NCBI RefSeq assembly: GCF_046097105.1
Contig: NZ_CP175562.1
Coordinates: 434,001 to 498,000, forward strand
Direction: 5' to 3'
Source of the DNA: Natroniella sp046097105
GTDB lineage: Bacteria > Bacillota > Halanaerobiia > Halobacteroidales > Halobacteroidaceae
Length of the DNA: 64,000 bases
Under the pieces are notes generated by a model. That model had not been told where the DNA came from. It ran no database searches and worked only from the letters and a program-made list of their open reading frames with translations. The position numbers and the translations under genes were made by a program. Below, in pieces: positions 42,440 through 51,972 of this stretch; the first letter of the stretch is position 1; every line of letters begins with the position of its first letter.

Positions 42440-43204
42440 ATGACTAATAAACAAACTAAACTTATGATTGAAGATGTAGATTTTTATTATGGTGATTTTC
42501 AAGCATTAAAAGATGTATCACTTGAGATACTTGTTAATAAAGTAACAGCTTTAATTGGCCCGTCTGGATGTGGAAAATCGACTTTTTTAAGAATTTTAAA
42601 TAGAATGAATGATTTAATTGAAGGTACTAAGGTAGATGGAAAGGTTTTATTAGATGGACAAGATATTTATGATAAGAAGGTAGATGTAGTAGATTTAAGA
42701 AAAAAGGTAGGAATGGTATTTCAAGATCCAAACCCTTTTCCAAAATCTATTTATGATAATGTTGCTTACGGGCCAAAAGCACATGGTATTAAAGATAAAG
42801 AAGAGTTAGATCGGATTGTAGAAGATAGCTTACGCAAGGCTGCTTTATGGGATGAAGTAGAGGATAGATTAGATCAGTCTGCTATGGGTATCTCTGGAGG
42901 ACAGCAGCAGAGGTTATGTATTGCTCGTGCCTTAGCAGTTAATCCAGATGTTTTATTAATGGATGAACCAACATCTGCCTTAGATCCAATTGCTACAGCT
43001 AAGATTGAGGATTTAATTGATAATTTAAAAGAGGATTATACAATTGTTATTGTAACTCATAGTATGCAACAGGCAGCACGAATTTCTGATTATACTTCCT
43101 TTTTTTTGATGGGAGAGATGATTGAATACGGGCCAACAGAGAAGATCTTCGAGAAACCAGAAAATAATAAGACAGAGGATTATATAACAGGTAGATTTGG
43201 CTAA
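42440..43204 (+). CDS. pstB: Phosphate ABC transporter ATPase PstB
   Basis: ATPase of 254 residues. Walker A GPSGCGKST is at 40-48. The PstB-specific LRILNRMNDLI, then MVFQDPNPFPKSIYDNVAYG, are clear. The signature is ISGGQQQRLCIARALA, and Walker B is LLMDEPTSALDP with a VTHSMQQAAR H-loop. It completes the PstSCAB importer. Confidence 0.96.
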   Translation: MTNKQTKLMIEDVDFYYGDFQALKDVSLEILVNKVTALIGPSGCGKSTFLRILNRMNDLIEGTKVDGKVLLDGQDIYDKKVDVVDLRKKVGMVFQDPNPFPKSIYDNVAYGPKAHGIKDKEELDRIVEDSLRKAALWDEVEDRLDQSAMGISGGQQQRLCIARALAVNPDVLLMDEPTSALDPIATAKIEDLIDNLKEDYTIVIVTHSMQQAARISDYTSFFLMGEMIEYGPTEKIFEKPENNKTEDYITGRFG

Positions 43205-43228
43205 CATTTATTATTAAGGGGGCTAAAT

Positions 43229-43879
43229 ATGGTGAGGAGTAATTTTGAGAAGGAGCTAGATAAGCTTAATCATAATATTTTGAAGATGGGAAGTATAGTA
43301 GAAGAAACAATTTATAAGGCAGTAACGTCTCTAGTGGAACAAGATGTTGAATTAGCCGATGAAGTAATCAAAAATGATGATCAACTGGATTGTTATGAAA
43401 TTAAGATCGATAAAAAGTGCATTGAATTAATAGCTTTGCAGCAACCGGTAGCTAGAGATTTACGCCAGATTGGAATGATTGCTAAGATAGCTACTGATTT
43501 GGAACGAATGGGGGATTTAGCTTATAATATTGCTAGTATTACTAAAGAGTTGTCGGAGGAAGAATTTATTAAATCTTTGATTGATATTCCACGGATGGCA
43601 GAGATTAATCAACAAATGGTGCGAGGGGCTTTAGAATCTTTTGTTAATTTAGATGTAGAGCAAGCAAGAAAGGTAGGAAGAAAAGACGACCAAGTTGATG
43701 AATTAGATGATCAAATTATTAGAGAATTATTGACTTATATGATGGAAGATCCAAAAACTATTAAACAAGGAACTAAATTAATGTTTGTTAGCAGATATTT
43801 AGAAAGAATTGGTGATCATGTTACTAACATCTGTGAAAAGGTTGTTTATATAGCAACAGCGGAGAGGGTTACTTTTTAA
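43229..43879 (+). CDS. phoU: Phosphate signalling regulator PhoU
   Basis: All-helical cytoplasmic protein of 216 residues with two PhoU repeats (about 10-100 and 115-205). Metal-coordinating acidic motifs are visible (ATDLERMGDLAYNIA; SRYLERIGDHVTNICE). It links the Pst transporter to PhoR, keeping the regulon off when phosphate is ample. It follows pstB after 24 bases behind AAGGGGG and ends the operon at a strong terminator. Confidence 0.95.
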   Translation: MVRSNFEKELDKLNHNILKMGSIVEETIYKAVTSLVEQDVELADEVIKNDDQLDCYEIKIDKKCIELIALQQPVARDLRQIGMIAKIATDLERMGDLAYNIASITKELSEEEFIKSLIDIPRMAEINQQMVRGALESFVNLDVEQARKVGRKDDQVDELDDQIIRELLTYMMEDPKTIKQGTKLMFVSRYLERIGDHVTNICEKVVYIATAERVTF

Positions 43880-43884
43880 ACTCT

Positions 43885-43923
43885 AAATCTTAGTCTGGTA
43901 TCAAACTAGACTAAGATTTTTTA
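43885..43923 (+). terminator. Terminator after phoU
   Basis: AAATCTTAGTCT and AGACTAAGATTT pair perfectly over an 11-base loop, then a T tract. Confidence 0.93.
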
Positions 43924-44090
43924 TTTTAGAGAGAAATTTGATTTCAAAATTAAATTTTAAGCGATTAATGCTTGGTTTTAATAAAAGGACTTTAGACTCA
44001 AACTTAGAAGGATAAAGGATAAGTTTTAGATAATAAGAAAAAATAATAATAAGATTTAATAGTGAATATTTAATATAGAGGAGTGGTAAC

Positions 44091-45323
44091 ATGAAAGCAG
44101 AAATTATTGTCATTGGAACTGAGTTGTTATTAGGGCAGATTGTAGATACAAATTCACAGTGGATTGCCCAACAGTTGGCCCATATAGGGGTTGACCTGTA
44201 TTATAAACAGACAGTTGGGGATAATAAAGATAGAGTTGTAGATATTTTACAGCGAAGTCTTAAACGGGCCAATTTAGTTATTATGACAGGTGGGCTCGGG
44301 CCAACCCAGGATGATCTAACTCGGGAAGCGATAGCAGATGCTTTAGATGTTAAGCTAGTAAAAGATGAAGGGCTAGTAATTGAGATTGAAGATTTCTTTG
44401 CTGATAGAGGTTATCAGATGACTGAAAATAATTTTAAGCAGGCTTATTTACCGGCTGGTGCTGAAGCAATTAGTAATCGGCACGGAACAGCTCCAGGGTT
44501 TTTAGTGAAGCAAGAAGGAAAGATTATTGTAGCTTTACCAGGAGTGCCATATGAGATGAAAAGAATGTTCAAAGAAGAAGTAATCCCTTACTTACAAGCT
44601 AATATCTCAGATGATGAAATTATCAAATCTAAGGTGATGAAGCTTTATGGAATAGGTGAATCAAACCTAGAAGAGGAAATATATGATATTTTAGAAGAAC
44701 AGACCAACCCGACTATTGCCCCCTTAGCCAGCCAAGGAGAAGTTAAACTAAGGGTAACAGCTAAAGCTGATAGTGTAGTAGAGGCAGAGAAGATGATTGC
44801 AACAAAGTTGGCAGAATTAGAAGAGAGAATTGGGGATTATGTTTATGGTTATGGTGAAGAAGGGTTAGAGGAGGCGGTAGCTAAATCACTGATAGAGCAA
44901 GGATTAACTCTTGCAACTGCTGAATCATGTACTGGTGGATTATTAGGTACTAGATTGACTGATGTATCAGGTAGTTCTACTTATTTTGAAAGGGGAGTAA
45001 TCAGTTATAGTAATCAAGCTAAACGGGAATTATTAGGAGTAGCAGAAAAGACATTAAAAGAGTATGGAGCAGTCAGTAGTCAAACTGCTAAAGAGATGGC
45101 ATTAGGAATTAAGAAGAGAGCAGGGACTGACCTTGGCTTAGCAGTTACAGGAATTGCAGGGCCAACAGGAGGAAGGCCTAATAAGCCAGTAGGGTTAGTC
45201 TATATTGCTATGGCTGATAGAAAAGGGGTTAGTAGTTATAAGTATCAATTTAAGGGTGGTCGAGAGAGGGTAAAGTTTCTAACTACCCAACAGGCCCTGC
45301 AGTTGTTGTTAGAAAAAATCTAA
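44091..45323 (+). CDS. cinA: CinA family protein (molybdopterin-like plus nicotinamide-nucleotide amidase domains)
   Basis: A 410-residue protein. The N-terminal MoCF-like domain (about 1-170) opens AEIIVIGTELLLGQIVDTNS, with TGGLGPTQDDLTREA. The C-terminal CinA amidase domain (about 250-410) shows TLATAESCTGGLLGTRLTDV and GIAGPTGG. The amidase recycles NMN to NaMN. In streptococci cinA is competence-induced and cotranscribed with recA; here recA lies 2.2 kb downstream with two genes between. Confidence 0.93.
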   Translation: MKAEIIVIGTELLLGQIVDTNSQWIAQQLAHIGVDLYYKQTVGDNKDRVVDILQRSLKRANLVIMTGGLGPTQDDLTREAIADALDVKLVKDEGLVIEIEDFFADRGYQMTENNFKQAYLPAGAEAISNRHGTAPGFLVKQEGKIIVALPGVPYEMKRMFKEEVIPYLQANISDDEIIKSKVMKLYGIGESNLEEEIYDILEEQTNPTIAPLASQGEVKLRVTAKADSVVEAEKMIATKLAELEERIGDYVYGYGEEGLEEAVAKSLIEQGLTLATAESCTGGLLGTRLTDVSGSSTYFERGVISYSNQAKRELLGVAEKTLKEYGAVSSQTAKEMALGIKKRAGTDLGLAVTGIAGPTGGRPNKPVGLVYIAMADRKGVSSYKYQFKGGRERVKFLTTQQALQLLLEKI

Positions 45324-45336
45324 GAGCGGATTTTTT
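45313..45336 (+). terminator. Possible terminator overlapping the cinA stop
   Basis: AAAAAATC pairs with GATTTTTT across a loop that includes the stop codon. It is mostly A-T, so weak. Confidence 0.45.
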
Positions 45337-45461
45337 CATCACGAAGGGTTCAAAGAATCCGAAGGGGGAAGTAAGAAATAAATCAATTTACAATTAAAGA
45401 ATTAAGTAGTTGAGACAATAAACCGTAAACTGGTATATAGTGGAAAGGATAGATTATAACT

Positions 45462-46859
45462 ATGTTATGCAATAAAGGATTCTTCTTTAAGTATAAAGAA
45501 ACTATCTATAAGGTAGTATTTGCACTCTTAATCATCTTGTTTCTATTAAATTTTGCAGTTTCAGCCACTTATAAATTAGAAGCATTTGAGATAGAATTGG
45601 ATCTAAATTTATCGACTACTCCTTCTACTATTATTAAATTCCCTCCGATTGGTCAAGTATTTGCTAGGACTCATTTGACTCCTCTTGACGTAACATTGAC
45701 CTTAGAAGCTATTCATCAAGAGCGATTAGCTGAGATTATTGCTGATATTACCGATAGTGAAGATTTATTAGAGTTAATGAGAAGGCGAGCTAAAGCAATT
45801 TTGGACTTGTTTGCTATGAGGTTGGCTTTGATAACAATTTTAGGTGGGATAGTTGGAGCCAGTTTGCGAGGGCTTTCTATTAATTCAGTTTTGATTGGAA
45901 TAATGGTAGCAATTGTAATTATTTCGGCTCTTTATGTAGGAACGTACCATACTTACGATCTAACAGCTTTTGATGATCCCCATTTTGAAGGAATGTTAGA
46001 AGCTGCTCCGTGGATGGTTGGTTTGATACAAGAAGGGTTAGAGAATATTGAACAATTAGGCTCTGAATTTGAGTTGATTGCTTCCAATATGGCTCAATTA
46101 TTTACCAGGATTGAAGCTTTACAGCCATTGGCCCAGCAAGTTGGTGATTTTCAGGTGTTGCATTTATCAGATGTTCATAATAATCCTGTTGGTTTACAAT
46201 TTGTAATCCAAATTGCCAATAGCTTTGGGGTTGATCTAGTGATTGACACAGGGGATATTACCGATTATGGAACACCTTTAGAAGGGGGACTGCTGGATAG
46301 AGTAGAAAACTTAGAGTTGCCTTATGTATTCATAGGAGGAAATCATGACTCCCCAACTATTATCGATAAAATGTCAGAGTTTGAAAATTTGATCGTCTTA
46401 GAGAGTGATGTTGTAGAAATAAATGGTCTAACTATTGCAGGAATAGCTGATCCTGCTGCTGAGAGTAATGAGATTAGTCCTGAGATAGAAAATATAGGGG
46501 ATTATCAACAGAAATTAAAGACGCTAGTATATGACCAGGAAAATATTCCAGATATAGTAATAACTCATCAGCTGGGAATAGCAGATCCACTTATAGGAAA
46601 GATTCCTGTCTTATTACATGGTCATACTCATACTTTTAATATTTCTCAAGAGCAAGGAACAACGATTATTAATGCAGGAACAACAGGAGCAGCAGGGCTT
46701 AGAGGCTTACAGCATGAGGAAGGGATTCCTTATTCGGTAGCTTTGTTACATTATAATTTAACAGAAGAAGGCAAATATCGATTGAATATAGTTGATGTTA
46801 TTAAGCTTTATGATCGCCATGGTGGTTTTATTATGGAGAGAAAATTGATTGAAGATTAA
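45462..46859 (+). CDS. Membrane-anchored metallophosphoesterase
   Basis: A 465-residue protein. The N-terminal helix is at about 15-33. An extracytoplasmic segment with TPSTIIKFPPIGQV follows, then two helices around 120-165. A calcineurin-like phosphoesterase domain (about 228-440) has DVHNN, DTGDITDYG, GGNHDSP, THQLG and HGHTHTF, so the metal-binding set is complete. Which side of the membrane the catalytic domain faces is not certain, and the substrate is unknown. It ends 14 bases before thpR. Confidence 0.85.
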   Translation: MLCNKGFFFKYKETIYKVVFALLIILFLLNFAVSATYKLEAFEIELDLNLSTTPSTIIKFPPIGQVFARTHLTPLDVTLTLEAIHQERLAEIIADITDSEDLLELMRRRAKAILDLFAMRLALITILGGIVGASLRGLSINSVLIGIMVAIVIISALYVGTYHTYDLTAFDDPHFEGMLEAAPWMVGLIQEGLENIEQLGSEFELIASNMAQLFTRIEALQPLAQQVGDFQVLHLSDVHNNPVGLQFVIQIANSFGVDLVIDTGDITDYGTPLEGGLLDRVENLELPYVFIGGNHDSPTIIDKMSEFENLIVLESDVVEINGLTIAGIADPAAESNEISPEIENIGDYQQKLKTLVYDQENIPDIVITHQLGIADPLIGKIPVLLHGHTHTFNISQEQGTTIINAGTTGAAGLRGLQHEEGIPYSVALLHYNLTEEGKYRLNIVDVIKLYDRHGGFIMERKLIED

Positions 46860-46873
46860 TTGGAGGTGTAAGA

Positions 46874-47431
46874 ATGAGGGTTTTTATTGCACTAGAATTA
46901 GTAAGGGGTGTTCAGCAAAAATTAGAAAAGACTAAAAATATGTTACGAGACTGTTCACAAAGGTTTAGCTGGGTTAAGCCTTATAATTTCCACTTGACTC
47001 TTAAGTTTTTAGGGGAGATAGAAGAAGAACAGGTTAAAGAGATAGAAGAAAACTTAATTGGAATTGGTGGAGAGTTTAGAGAGCCTTTTGAACTTGTATT
47101 TGATGGATTAAGAGCTTTTCCTAGCTTGGATTTACCTAAAGTGATCTGGGTTGGAGTTGAAGAAGGAAGGGAACAATTAATTAGGTTGCAAAAGAAAGTA
47201 GAAGATAGATTGGTCAAGTTAGGTTTTGAGAAAGAAAAAAGAGAATATACACCTCATATAACTCTTGGTAGAGTTAAACAGAAAGGTGATTTAGAGGGGA
47301 TTAAAGAACAATTGGATGATTTTCCTTTTCGAATTAATGCTAGGCAGAAAGTGAAGCAGATTTCTATAATTAAGAGTGAATTAACTGCAAGAGGGCCAAT
47401 TTATACCACTTTAAGTGAGGTGAAGCTTTAA
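46874..47431 (+). CDS. thpR: RNA 2',3'-cyclic phosphodiesterase ThpR
   Basis: 2H phosphoesterase of 185 residues that opens 2',3'-cyclic RNA ends. The two HxTx motifs are HLTL (in PYNFHLTLKFLGEI) and HITL (in YTPHITLGRVK). Adjacency to cinA and recA is a recurring arrangement in Firmicutes. The ribosome site is TTGGAGGTG. Confidence 0.92.
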   Translation: MRVFIALELVRGVQQKLEKTKNMLRDCSQRFSWVKPYNFHLTLKFLGEIEEEQVKEIEENLIGIGGEFREPFELVFDGLRAFPSLDLPKVIWVGVEEGREQLIRLQKKVEDRLVKLGFEKEKREYTPHITLGRVKQKGDLEGIKEQLDDFPFRINARQKVKQISIIKSELTARGPIYTTLSEVKL

Positions 47432-47439
47432 ATTTAAGA

Positions 47440-47468
47440 TTGATTTTCAGATCTAGATAACTTATAAT
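47440..47468 (+). promoter_or_regulatory. Predicted recA promoter
   Basis: TTGATT at 47440-47445, 17 bases, TATAAT at 47463-47468. I see no Gram-positive SOS box (GAAC-N4-GTTC) around it. Confidence 0.65.
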
Positions 47469-47517
47469 TAATGTGTAGCTTAGAAAAAGCTTGAGAAATA
47501 AAAGGAGTGAAGTAGTA

Positions 47518-48579
47518 ATGTCAATAAATGAAAAGAAGAAAGCGTTAGAACGGACATTAAATCAAATTGAGAAAGAGTTTGGCAAAGGTTCGATTATGAA
47601 GTTAGGCGATGCTAAAAAGATGGATGTAGAGACTATTTCAACAGGAGCTCTTTCTTTAGATGTTGCTTTAGGAGTAGGGGGAATTCCTAGGGGTAGAATT
47701 GTTGAGATCTTTGGCCCTGAGTCCTCTGGAAAGACTACTGTAGCTTTACATATGATTGCGGAGGTACAGAGAGAAGGAGGAGTAGCAGCTTTTATTGATG
47801 CTGAGCATGCGTTGGATCCTAAATATGCTAAGAACTTAGGGGTTAATATTAAGGAGTTACTTGTTTCTCAACCTAATACTGGTGAAGATGCTTTAGAGAT
47901 CTGTGAGGCATTAGCAAGGAGTGGAGCGGTTGATTTAGTAGTTATTGATTCGGTGGCAGCTTTAGTACCTAAAGCAGAGATTGAAGGTGAAATGGGAGAT
48001 GCTCATGTTGGATTACAGGCTCGTTTGATGTCGCAAGCAATGCGGAAGTTATCAGGGGTGTTGAGCAAATCTGACTGTACTTGTATCTTTATTAATCAGA
48101 TTAGAGAAAAAGTAGGGGTTATGTTTGGTAATCCAGAAACGACTTCTGGAGGACGAGCTCTTAAGTTTTATTCTTCAGTCCGATTAGATATTAGAAGAAG
48201 GCAGACCATTAAAGATGGTGATGATTATAAAGGTAATCGTACTAAAGCTAAAGTAGTTAAAAATAAGGTTGCTGCACCTTTTAAGACGGCAGAATTTGAT
48301 ATTATGTATGGGACAGGGATTTCTGAATCTGGTTGTATTTTAGATATGGGAGTAGAATATGACGTGATTGACCGAGCTGGTTCTTGGTATTCTTATGGAG
48401 AAGATACTAGATTGGGCCAAGGTAGAGAAAATTCTAAAGAATTTTTAGAAGAAAACCCAGAAACAATGGAAGAGATAGCAGAAAAGATTAAAGTTAAATT
48501 GGGTTTAATTGATGAAGAAGACGCTAATGTGGAGTTAGCCGACAATAAAGAGGAGAAAGAAGAAAAGGAATCTGCTTAA
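47518..48579 (+). CDS. recA: DNA recombinase RecA
   Basis: Homologous-recombination ATPase of 353 residues from ATG 47518 behind AAAGGAG (the longer frame from 47491 runs through the ribosome site). Walker A GPESSGKT is at 66-73, Walker B is VDLVVIDSVAALV, and the L2 loop region includes INQIREKVGVMFGNPE. The acidic C-terminal tail is typical. A hairpin directly follows, before recX. Confidence 0.97.
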   Translation: MSINEKKKALERTLNQIEKEFGKGSIMKLGDAKKMDVETISTGALSLDVALGVGGIPRGRIVEIFGPESSGKTTVALHMIAEVQREGGVAAFIDAEHALDPKYAKNLGVNIKELLVSQPNTGEDALEICEALARSGAVDLVVIDSVAALVPKAEIEGEMGDAHVGLQARLMSQAMRKLSGVLSKSDCTCIFINQIREKVGVMFGNPETTSGGRALKFYSSVRLDIRRRQTIKDGDDYKGNRTKAKVVKNKVAAPFKTAEFDIMYGTGISESGCILDMGVEYDVIDRAGSWYSYGEDTRLGQGRENSKEFLEENPETMEEIAEKIKVKLGLIDEEDANVELADNKEEKEEKESA

Positions 48580-48581
48580 AG

Positions 48582-48610
48582 AAAAGACCCTTCATGATGA
48601 AGGGTCTTTT
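48582..48610 (+). terminator. Hairpin between recA and recX
   Basis: AAAAGACCCTTCAT and ATGAAGGGTCTTTT are perfect 14-base arms around one base. The T run is only four long, so partial termination that lowers recX relative to recA is plausible. Confidence 0.75.
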
Positions 48611-48632
48611 GGTTGTGGAGGGATATCAAATA

Positions 48633-49268
48633 ATGAAGTCAATTGGAAAAATTACAAAGATAGAGCAGCAAAAGAATAATCAAGATCGTTGTTCTATTTT
48701 TTTAGATCAAAAATTCTTAGTCGGGATCAATGCAGAGTTGATCCATAAATTGAACTTAAATGTTGGTGATGAGATAACGGAAGATTTGTTAAAGCAATTA
48801 CTAAGTGAAGAAAGTTTATTACAAGCTAAGCAAGCTGCTTTTAATTTATTATCATATCGGCAACGTAGCCGACAGGAGTTGCAGAATAGATTGGCCCATA
48901 AAGGGTTTGAATTCGGCGTGATTGAGCAGGTGATTGAAGTTTTAAAACGGTTAGATTATCTTGATGATCGAGAATTTGCTAATAATTGGATTAAGGATCG
49001 AAAACGTAAAAAATTTGGCCCATGGCGAATAAAAAGGCAGTTGCAGGAAAAAGGAGTAGCTATTAATATTATAGAAGAAGAATTAAGTAAGGAGTATGAT
49101 TTTGAATTGGAATGTAAGCTTGCTTTTGAATTAGCTAAAAAGAAAAGTGATCGTTATCGAGGATTGGATTTTAGAGAGCAGAGGTATAAATTAGGACAGG
49201 TATTAAAGCGGAAGGGCTTTTCTTTTGAAACGGTTAATATAGTATTAGATAAGTTAGATATTGGGTAA
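48633..49268 (+). CDS. recX: RecA modulator RecX
   Basis: All-helical protein of 211 residues that binds RecA filaments and tempers their activity. The family block LLSYRQRSRQELQNRLAHKG is mid-protein, followed by LDYLDDREFANNWIKDR and KFGPWRIKRQLQEKGV. I start at ATG 48633, behind GGAGGGA, because the longer frame begins inside the terminator hairpin. Usual position after recA. Confidence 0.92.
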   Translation: MKSIGKITKIEQQKNNQDRCSIFLDQKFLVGINAELIHKLNLNVGDEITEDLLKQLLSEESLLQAKQAAFNLLSYRQRSRQELQNRLAHKGFEFGVIEQVIEVLKRLDYLDDREFANNWIKDRKRKKFGPWRIKRQLQEKGVAINIIEEELSKEYDFELECKLAFELAKKKSDRYRGLDFREQRYKLGQVLKRKGFSFETVNIVLDKLDIG

Positions 49269-49282
49269 AAGGGAGGACTAAG

Positions 49283-50248
49283 ATGAAGTTACTTGTAATG
49301 ACTGATACTCATATTAGAGGAACTACTCCTGGGCGAAGAATGGATAATTTTAAGGAAACACTACTAAAAAAATTAAAGGAAGTAAGACAGATAGCAGTTG
49401 ATGAGCAGGTTGATTTTATTTTACATGGAGGCGACTTATTTGATCGACCTGATACAGCTCCCTCAGTAGTTAATGAGTTTATTAAGGTGCTATGTAGTTA
49501 TCCTGTTCCGATTTATTTGGTAGCTGGAAACCATGACCTGTTTGGTCATAACCCAGAGACATTACAACGAACGATGTTAGGAGTATTAGTTGCCTCTGGT
49601 GTTGTTAATTTGGTATCTGAGGAACCAATCTTTTTAAGTAGAAATGGGATTGATCTACAATTAACCGGTAAGAGCTTTGATTATGAGGTTGACTGTAAAG
49701 ATACAACTGCTTATAGTGTTAAAAAAGCAAAAGATGTAGATTATGCACTGCATTTAGTTCATGGGATGTTATTGAAGAAGCCTTTTTTTGAACATGGTTA
49801 TACTTTAGTCGAAGATGTTGAGACTGAAGCTGATTTAATAGTTGCGGGTCATTATCATTTGGGCTTTGGTAAATTAGAATTTAATGAAACTAAATTTTTA
49901 AATCCAGGGGCTTTAGTGCGTGTTAGTGCTGATTTAAAAGAGATTAATAGGCAGCCTCAAATAGCATTGGTTGATTTTACAAAAGAGGTTGATATTCAGT
50001 TAAGAAGATTAGAAACTGCTCCTAAAGGAGAGGAAGTTTTAGATAGAAGTGAAATTGAAGATGTTAAATTCAGAGAGAAAAAATTGGCTAGCTTTATTCG
50101 GGAAGTTAGAGCAACTGAGGAGTTTAAGGTCTTTTCTAGCACTGATATTTTGGATAAATTGGCTCATAACCATCAGCTAGAGTCGGAAGTGGTTGTTGAA
50201 GCAAGAGAAAGAATCAGTCGTGCTCAAGAGAGGGTAGGAGGTGAATAG
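49283..50248 (+). CDS. SbcD/Mre11-like DNA repair exonuclease
   Basis: Calcineurin-like nuclease of 321 residues. Metal-site motifs in order are MTDTHIRG (Asp7, His9), LHGGDLFDRPD, VAGNHDLFG, LVHGM and AGHYHLGFG. The C-terminal 80 residues would be the capping and partner-binding region. It is shorter than typical SbcD (about 380-400). It is 3 bases upstream of a Rad50-like ATPase half, so it is most likely the nuclease of an Mre11-Rad50-type complex. Confidence 0.85.
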   Translation: MKLLVMTDTHIRGTTPGRRMDNFKETLLKKLKEVRQIAVDEQVDFILHGGDLFDRPDTAPSVVNEFIKVLCSYPVPIYLVAGNHDLFGHNPETLQRTMLGVLVASGVVNLVSEEPIFLSRNGIDLQLTGKSFDYEVDCKDTTAYSVKKAKDVDYALHLVHGMLLKKPFFEHGYTLVEDVETEADLIVAGHYHLGFGKLEFNETKFLNPGALVRVSADLKEINRQPQIALVDFTKEVDIQLRRLETAPKGEEVLDRSEIEDVKFREKKLASFIREVRATEEFKVFSSTDILDKLAHNHQLESEVVVEARERISRAQERVGGE

Positions 50249-50251
50249 CTG

Positions 50252-51709
50252 ATGCAGAAAATAAGAGCAATTGAGATTAAAAACTTTCAATCTCATGCTG
50301 ATTCTAGGCTGGAGTTTGAGGAAGGTTTAAATGTAATTACAGGACCTTCAGATCAAGGAAAGTCAGCTATTATTAGAGCTTTAAGGTGGGTTTTATATAA
50401 TGAACCACGTGGAACCGATTTTATTAGAACAGGTACTAATAGTTGTCAAGTAACGATAGAACTGGACAATGATTTTAAGATTACTAGACGGAGGACTAAA
50501 AAGGAGAATAGATATGAATTGATTACTCCTGAAGGAGAAGAGCATGTTTTTGAAAAGGTAGGAAGCAAGGTGCCCCAAGAAGTAAAAGATGTACATGGAA
50601 TGCCTAAAATTGAGCTTGATAGTGATTTGGAAAGAACACTTAATTTAGATTATCAATTAGACGGGGCTTTTTTGTTAAATGCTAGTGGCTCAGAGCGGGC
50701 CAAGGTATTGGGTAGATTGATTAAGGTACATATTGTGGATGCTGCTATTAGGGACACAACCAAAGATTTAAGAGATTTAAATCAGGAGCAAAAGAGGGCT
50801 GAGCAGGAGCTAGTAGACCTTGACGATAAGTTAGAAGAATTTAATGATTTAGATACTTTGTCTGAAGAAATTAAGCATCAAGAGCAATTGTTGGCCCGAT
50901 TGAAGGAAGTTAATAATAAATTAAAGAGATTCAAATCTATTCACAAACGGATAAATTTGATTAAGCAAGAATTAAATAAATGGAAAAAAATCAATCAAAA
51001 GTTAGGTGATTTAGAAAAAATAGATAATATTTATGATACAATAGCAGCTAAATTAGAGCAACTGAGAGCACTAAAGCAGTTGGTTAAGCGGCAAGATAAG
51101 ATAGAGTACAAATTGGAGTATGGGGTTAATTATTTAAAGAAATTTGGAGAAGTTAATCAAGTTGAGCAGGTTTATGAGCGCTTACAACAAAAACAGAATC
51201 TCTATTATCGATTCAAGAGATTTTTAACTGAGTATAATCAAATTAATGATCAGATAGAACAGAATGAAAATTTAATTAAAAAGACGAGTGGTATTGAGAA
51301 AAGCAGTCAAATTTTAGATGAAAAATTAGTAGTAAATAGTAAAAAAGTGGAATCATTATTAAAGCTTAAATATAATCTAGTTAAGATTGAAAGCTTAATT
51401 GAGCAGGAGCAAAAGTTACTTGATTTATTACCAGCAGTTAAACTATTAAGTGGAGTTGAGAAAGAGTTAGTAAAAAACTATAATAAATTACAGCAGTTAA
51501 ATGGTTTAGCGATTAGAAGAGAAGATATGACAAATAGAATTAAAGAGGCCAAAGAAGAATTACAGCAAAGAAAGCAAAAGAATGAGGGATTAGTAATAAA
51601 GTATAGTGAAAAATTAAAAGCAATGGGCAAATGTCCAACTTGCTTTAATCCTGTTGATCAGCAGGTGATTAAGGGGATTATTAATAATTATAACTATAAG
51701 GAGGAATAA
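50252..51709 (+). CDS. N-terminal half of a split SbcC/Rad50-like ATPase
   Basis: A 485-residue protein. The ABC/SMC N-lobe (about 1-160) shows IRAIEIKNFQSHADSRLEF and Walker A GPSDQGKS at 31-38, with a Q-loop region near LDYQLDGAFLL. A long coiled coil (about 165-450) follows. It stops just after a zinc-hook motif, MGKCPTCFNP (Cys461 and Cys464), with only about 20 residues left. There is no Walker B, signature or H-loop, so it cannot close an ATP site alone. Those motifs are in the gene at 51973, two genes down. A good AGGAGGTG site precedes the ATG. Confidence 0.85.
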   Translation: MQKIRAIEIKNFQSHADSRLEFEEGLNVITGPSDQGKSAIIRALRWVLYNEPRGTDFIRTGTNSCQVTIELDNDFKITRRRTKKENRYELITPEGEEHVFEKVGSKVPQEVKDVHGMPKIELDSDLERTLNLDYQLDGAFLLNASGSERAKVLGRLIKVHIVDAAIRDTTKDLRDLNQEQKRAEQELVDLDDKLEEFNDLDTLSEEIKHQEQLLARLKEVNNKLKRFKSIHKRINLIKQELNKWKKINQKLGDLEKIDNIYDTIAAKLEQLRALKQLVKRQDKIEYKLEYGVNYLKKFGEVNQVEQVYERLQQKQNLYYRFKRFLTEYNQINDQIEQNENLIKKTSGIEKSSQILDEKLVVNSKKVESLLKLKYNLVKIESLIEQEQKLLDLLPAVKLLSGVEKELVKNYNKLQQLNGLAIRREDMTNRIKEAKEELQQRKQKNEGLVIKYSEKLKAMGKCPTCFNPVDQQVIKGIINNYNYKEE

Positions 51710-51710
51710 G

Positions 51711-51971
51711 ATGGAAGGGTATAAAGCTGAAATTGATAAATTAAAGAAGCGATTAAATACTGCTAAGAATTTAAAGGTAAAAGCTGAAACTAGAATGGAG
51801 GAATTGAAGAAACAACAAAAAGAATTATTAGAAGAAATCAAGGAGTATGATATAGAACCTGAAAATTTAGAGGGAGAGATTAAAAAATTAGAAGAGGAAT
51901 TAGAGAGTTTACTTAATGAAGCAGATAAATTGTTACCAGAGGATGATATTTTACAAGGTAAGGTGAGCTAA
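51711..51971 (+). CDS. Small coiled-coil protein in the split Rad50 cassette
   Basis: An 86-residue highly charged protein, nearly all predicted coiled coil (IDKLKKRLNTAKNLKVKAET, then EEIKEYDIEPENLEGEIKKL). It has no cysteine. It starts one base after the upstream stop and ends one base before the next start, so all three are surely co-translated. It may supply part of the descending arm missing from the short C-terminal half (inference). No independent family recognised. Confidence 0.75.
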   Translation: MEGYKAEIDKLKKRLNTAKNLKVKAETRMEELKKQQKELLEEIKEYDIEPENLEGEIKKLEEELESLLNEADKLLPEDDILQGKVS

Positions 51972-51972
51972 G

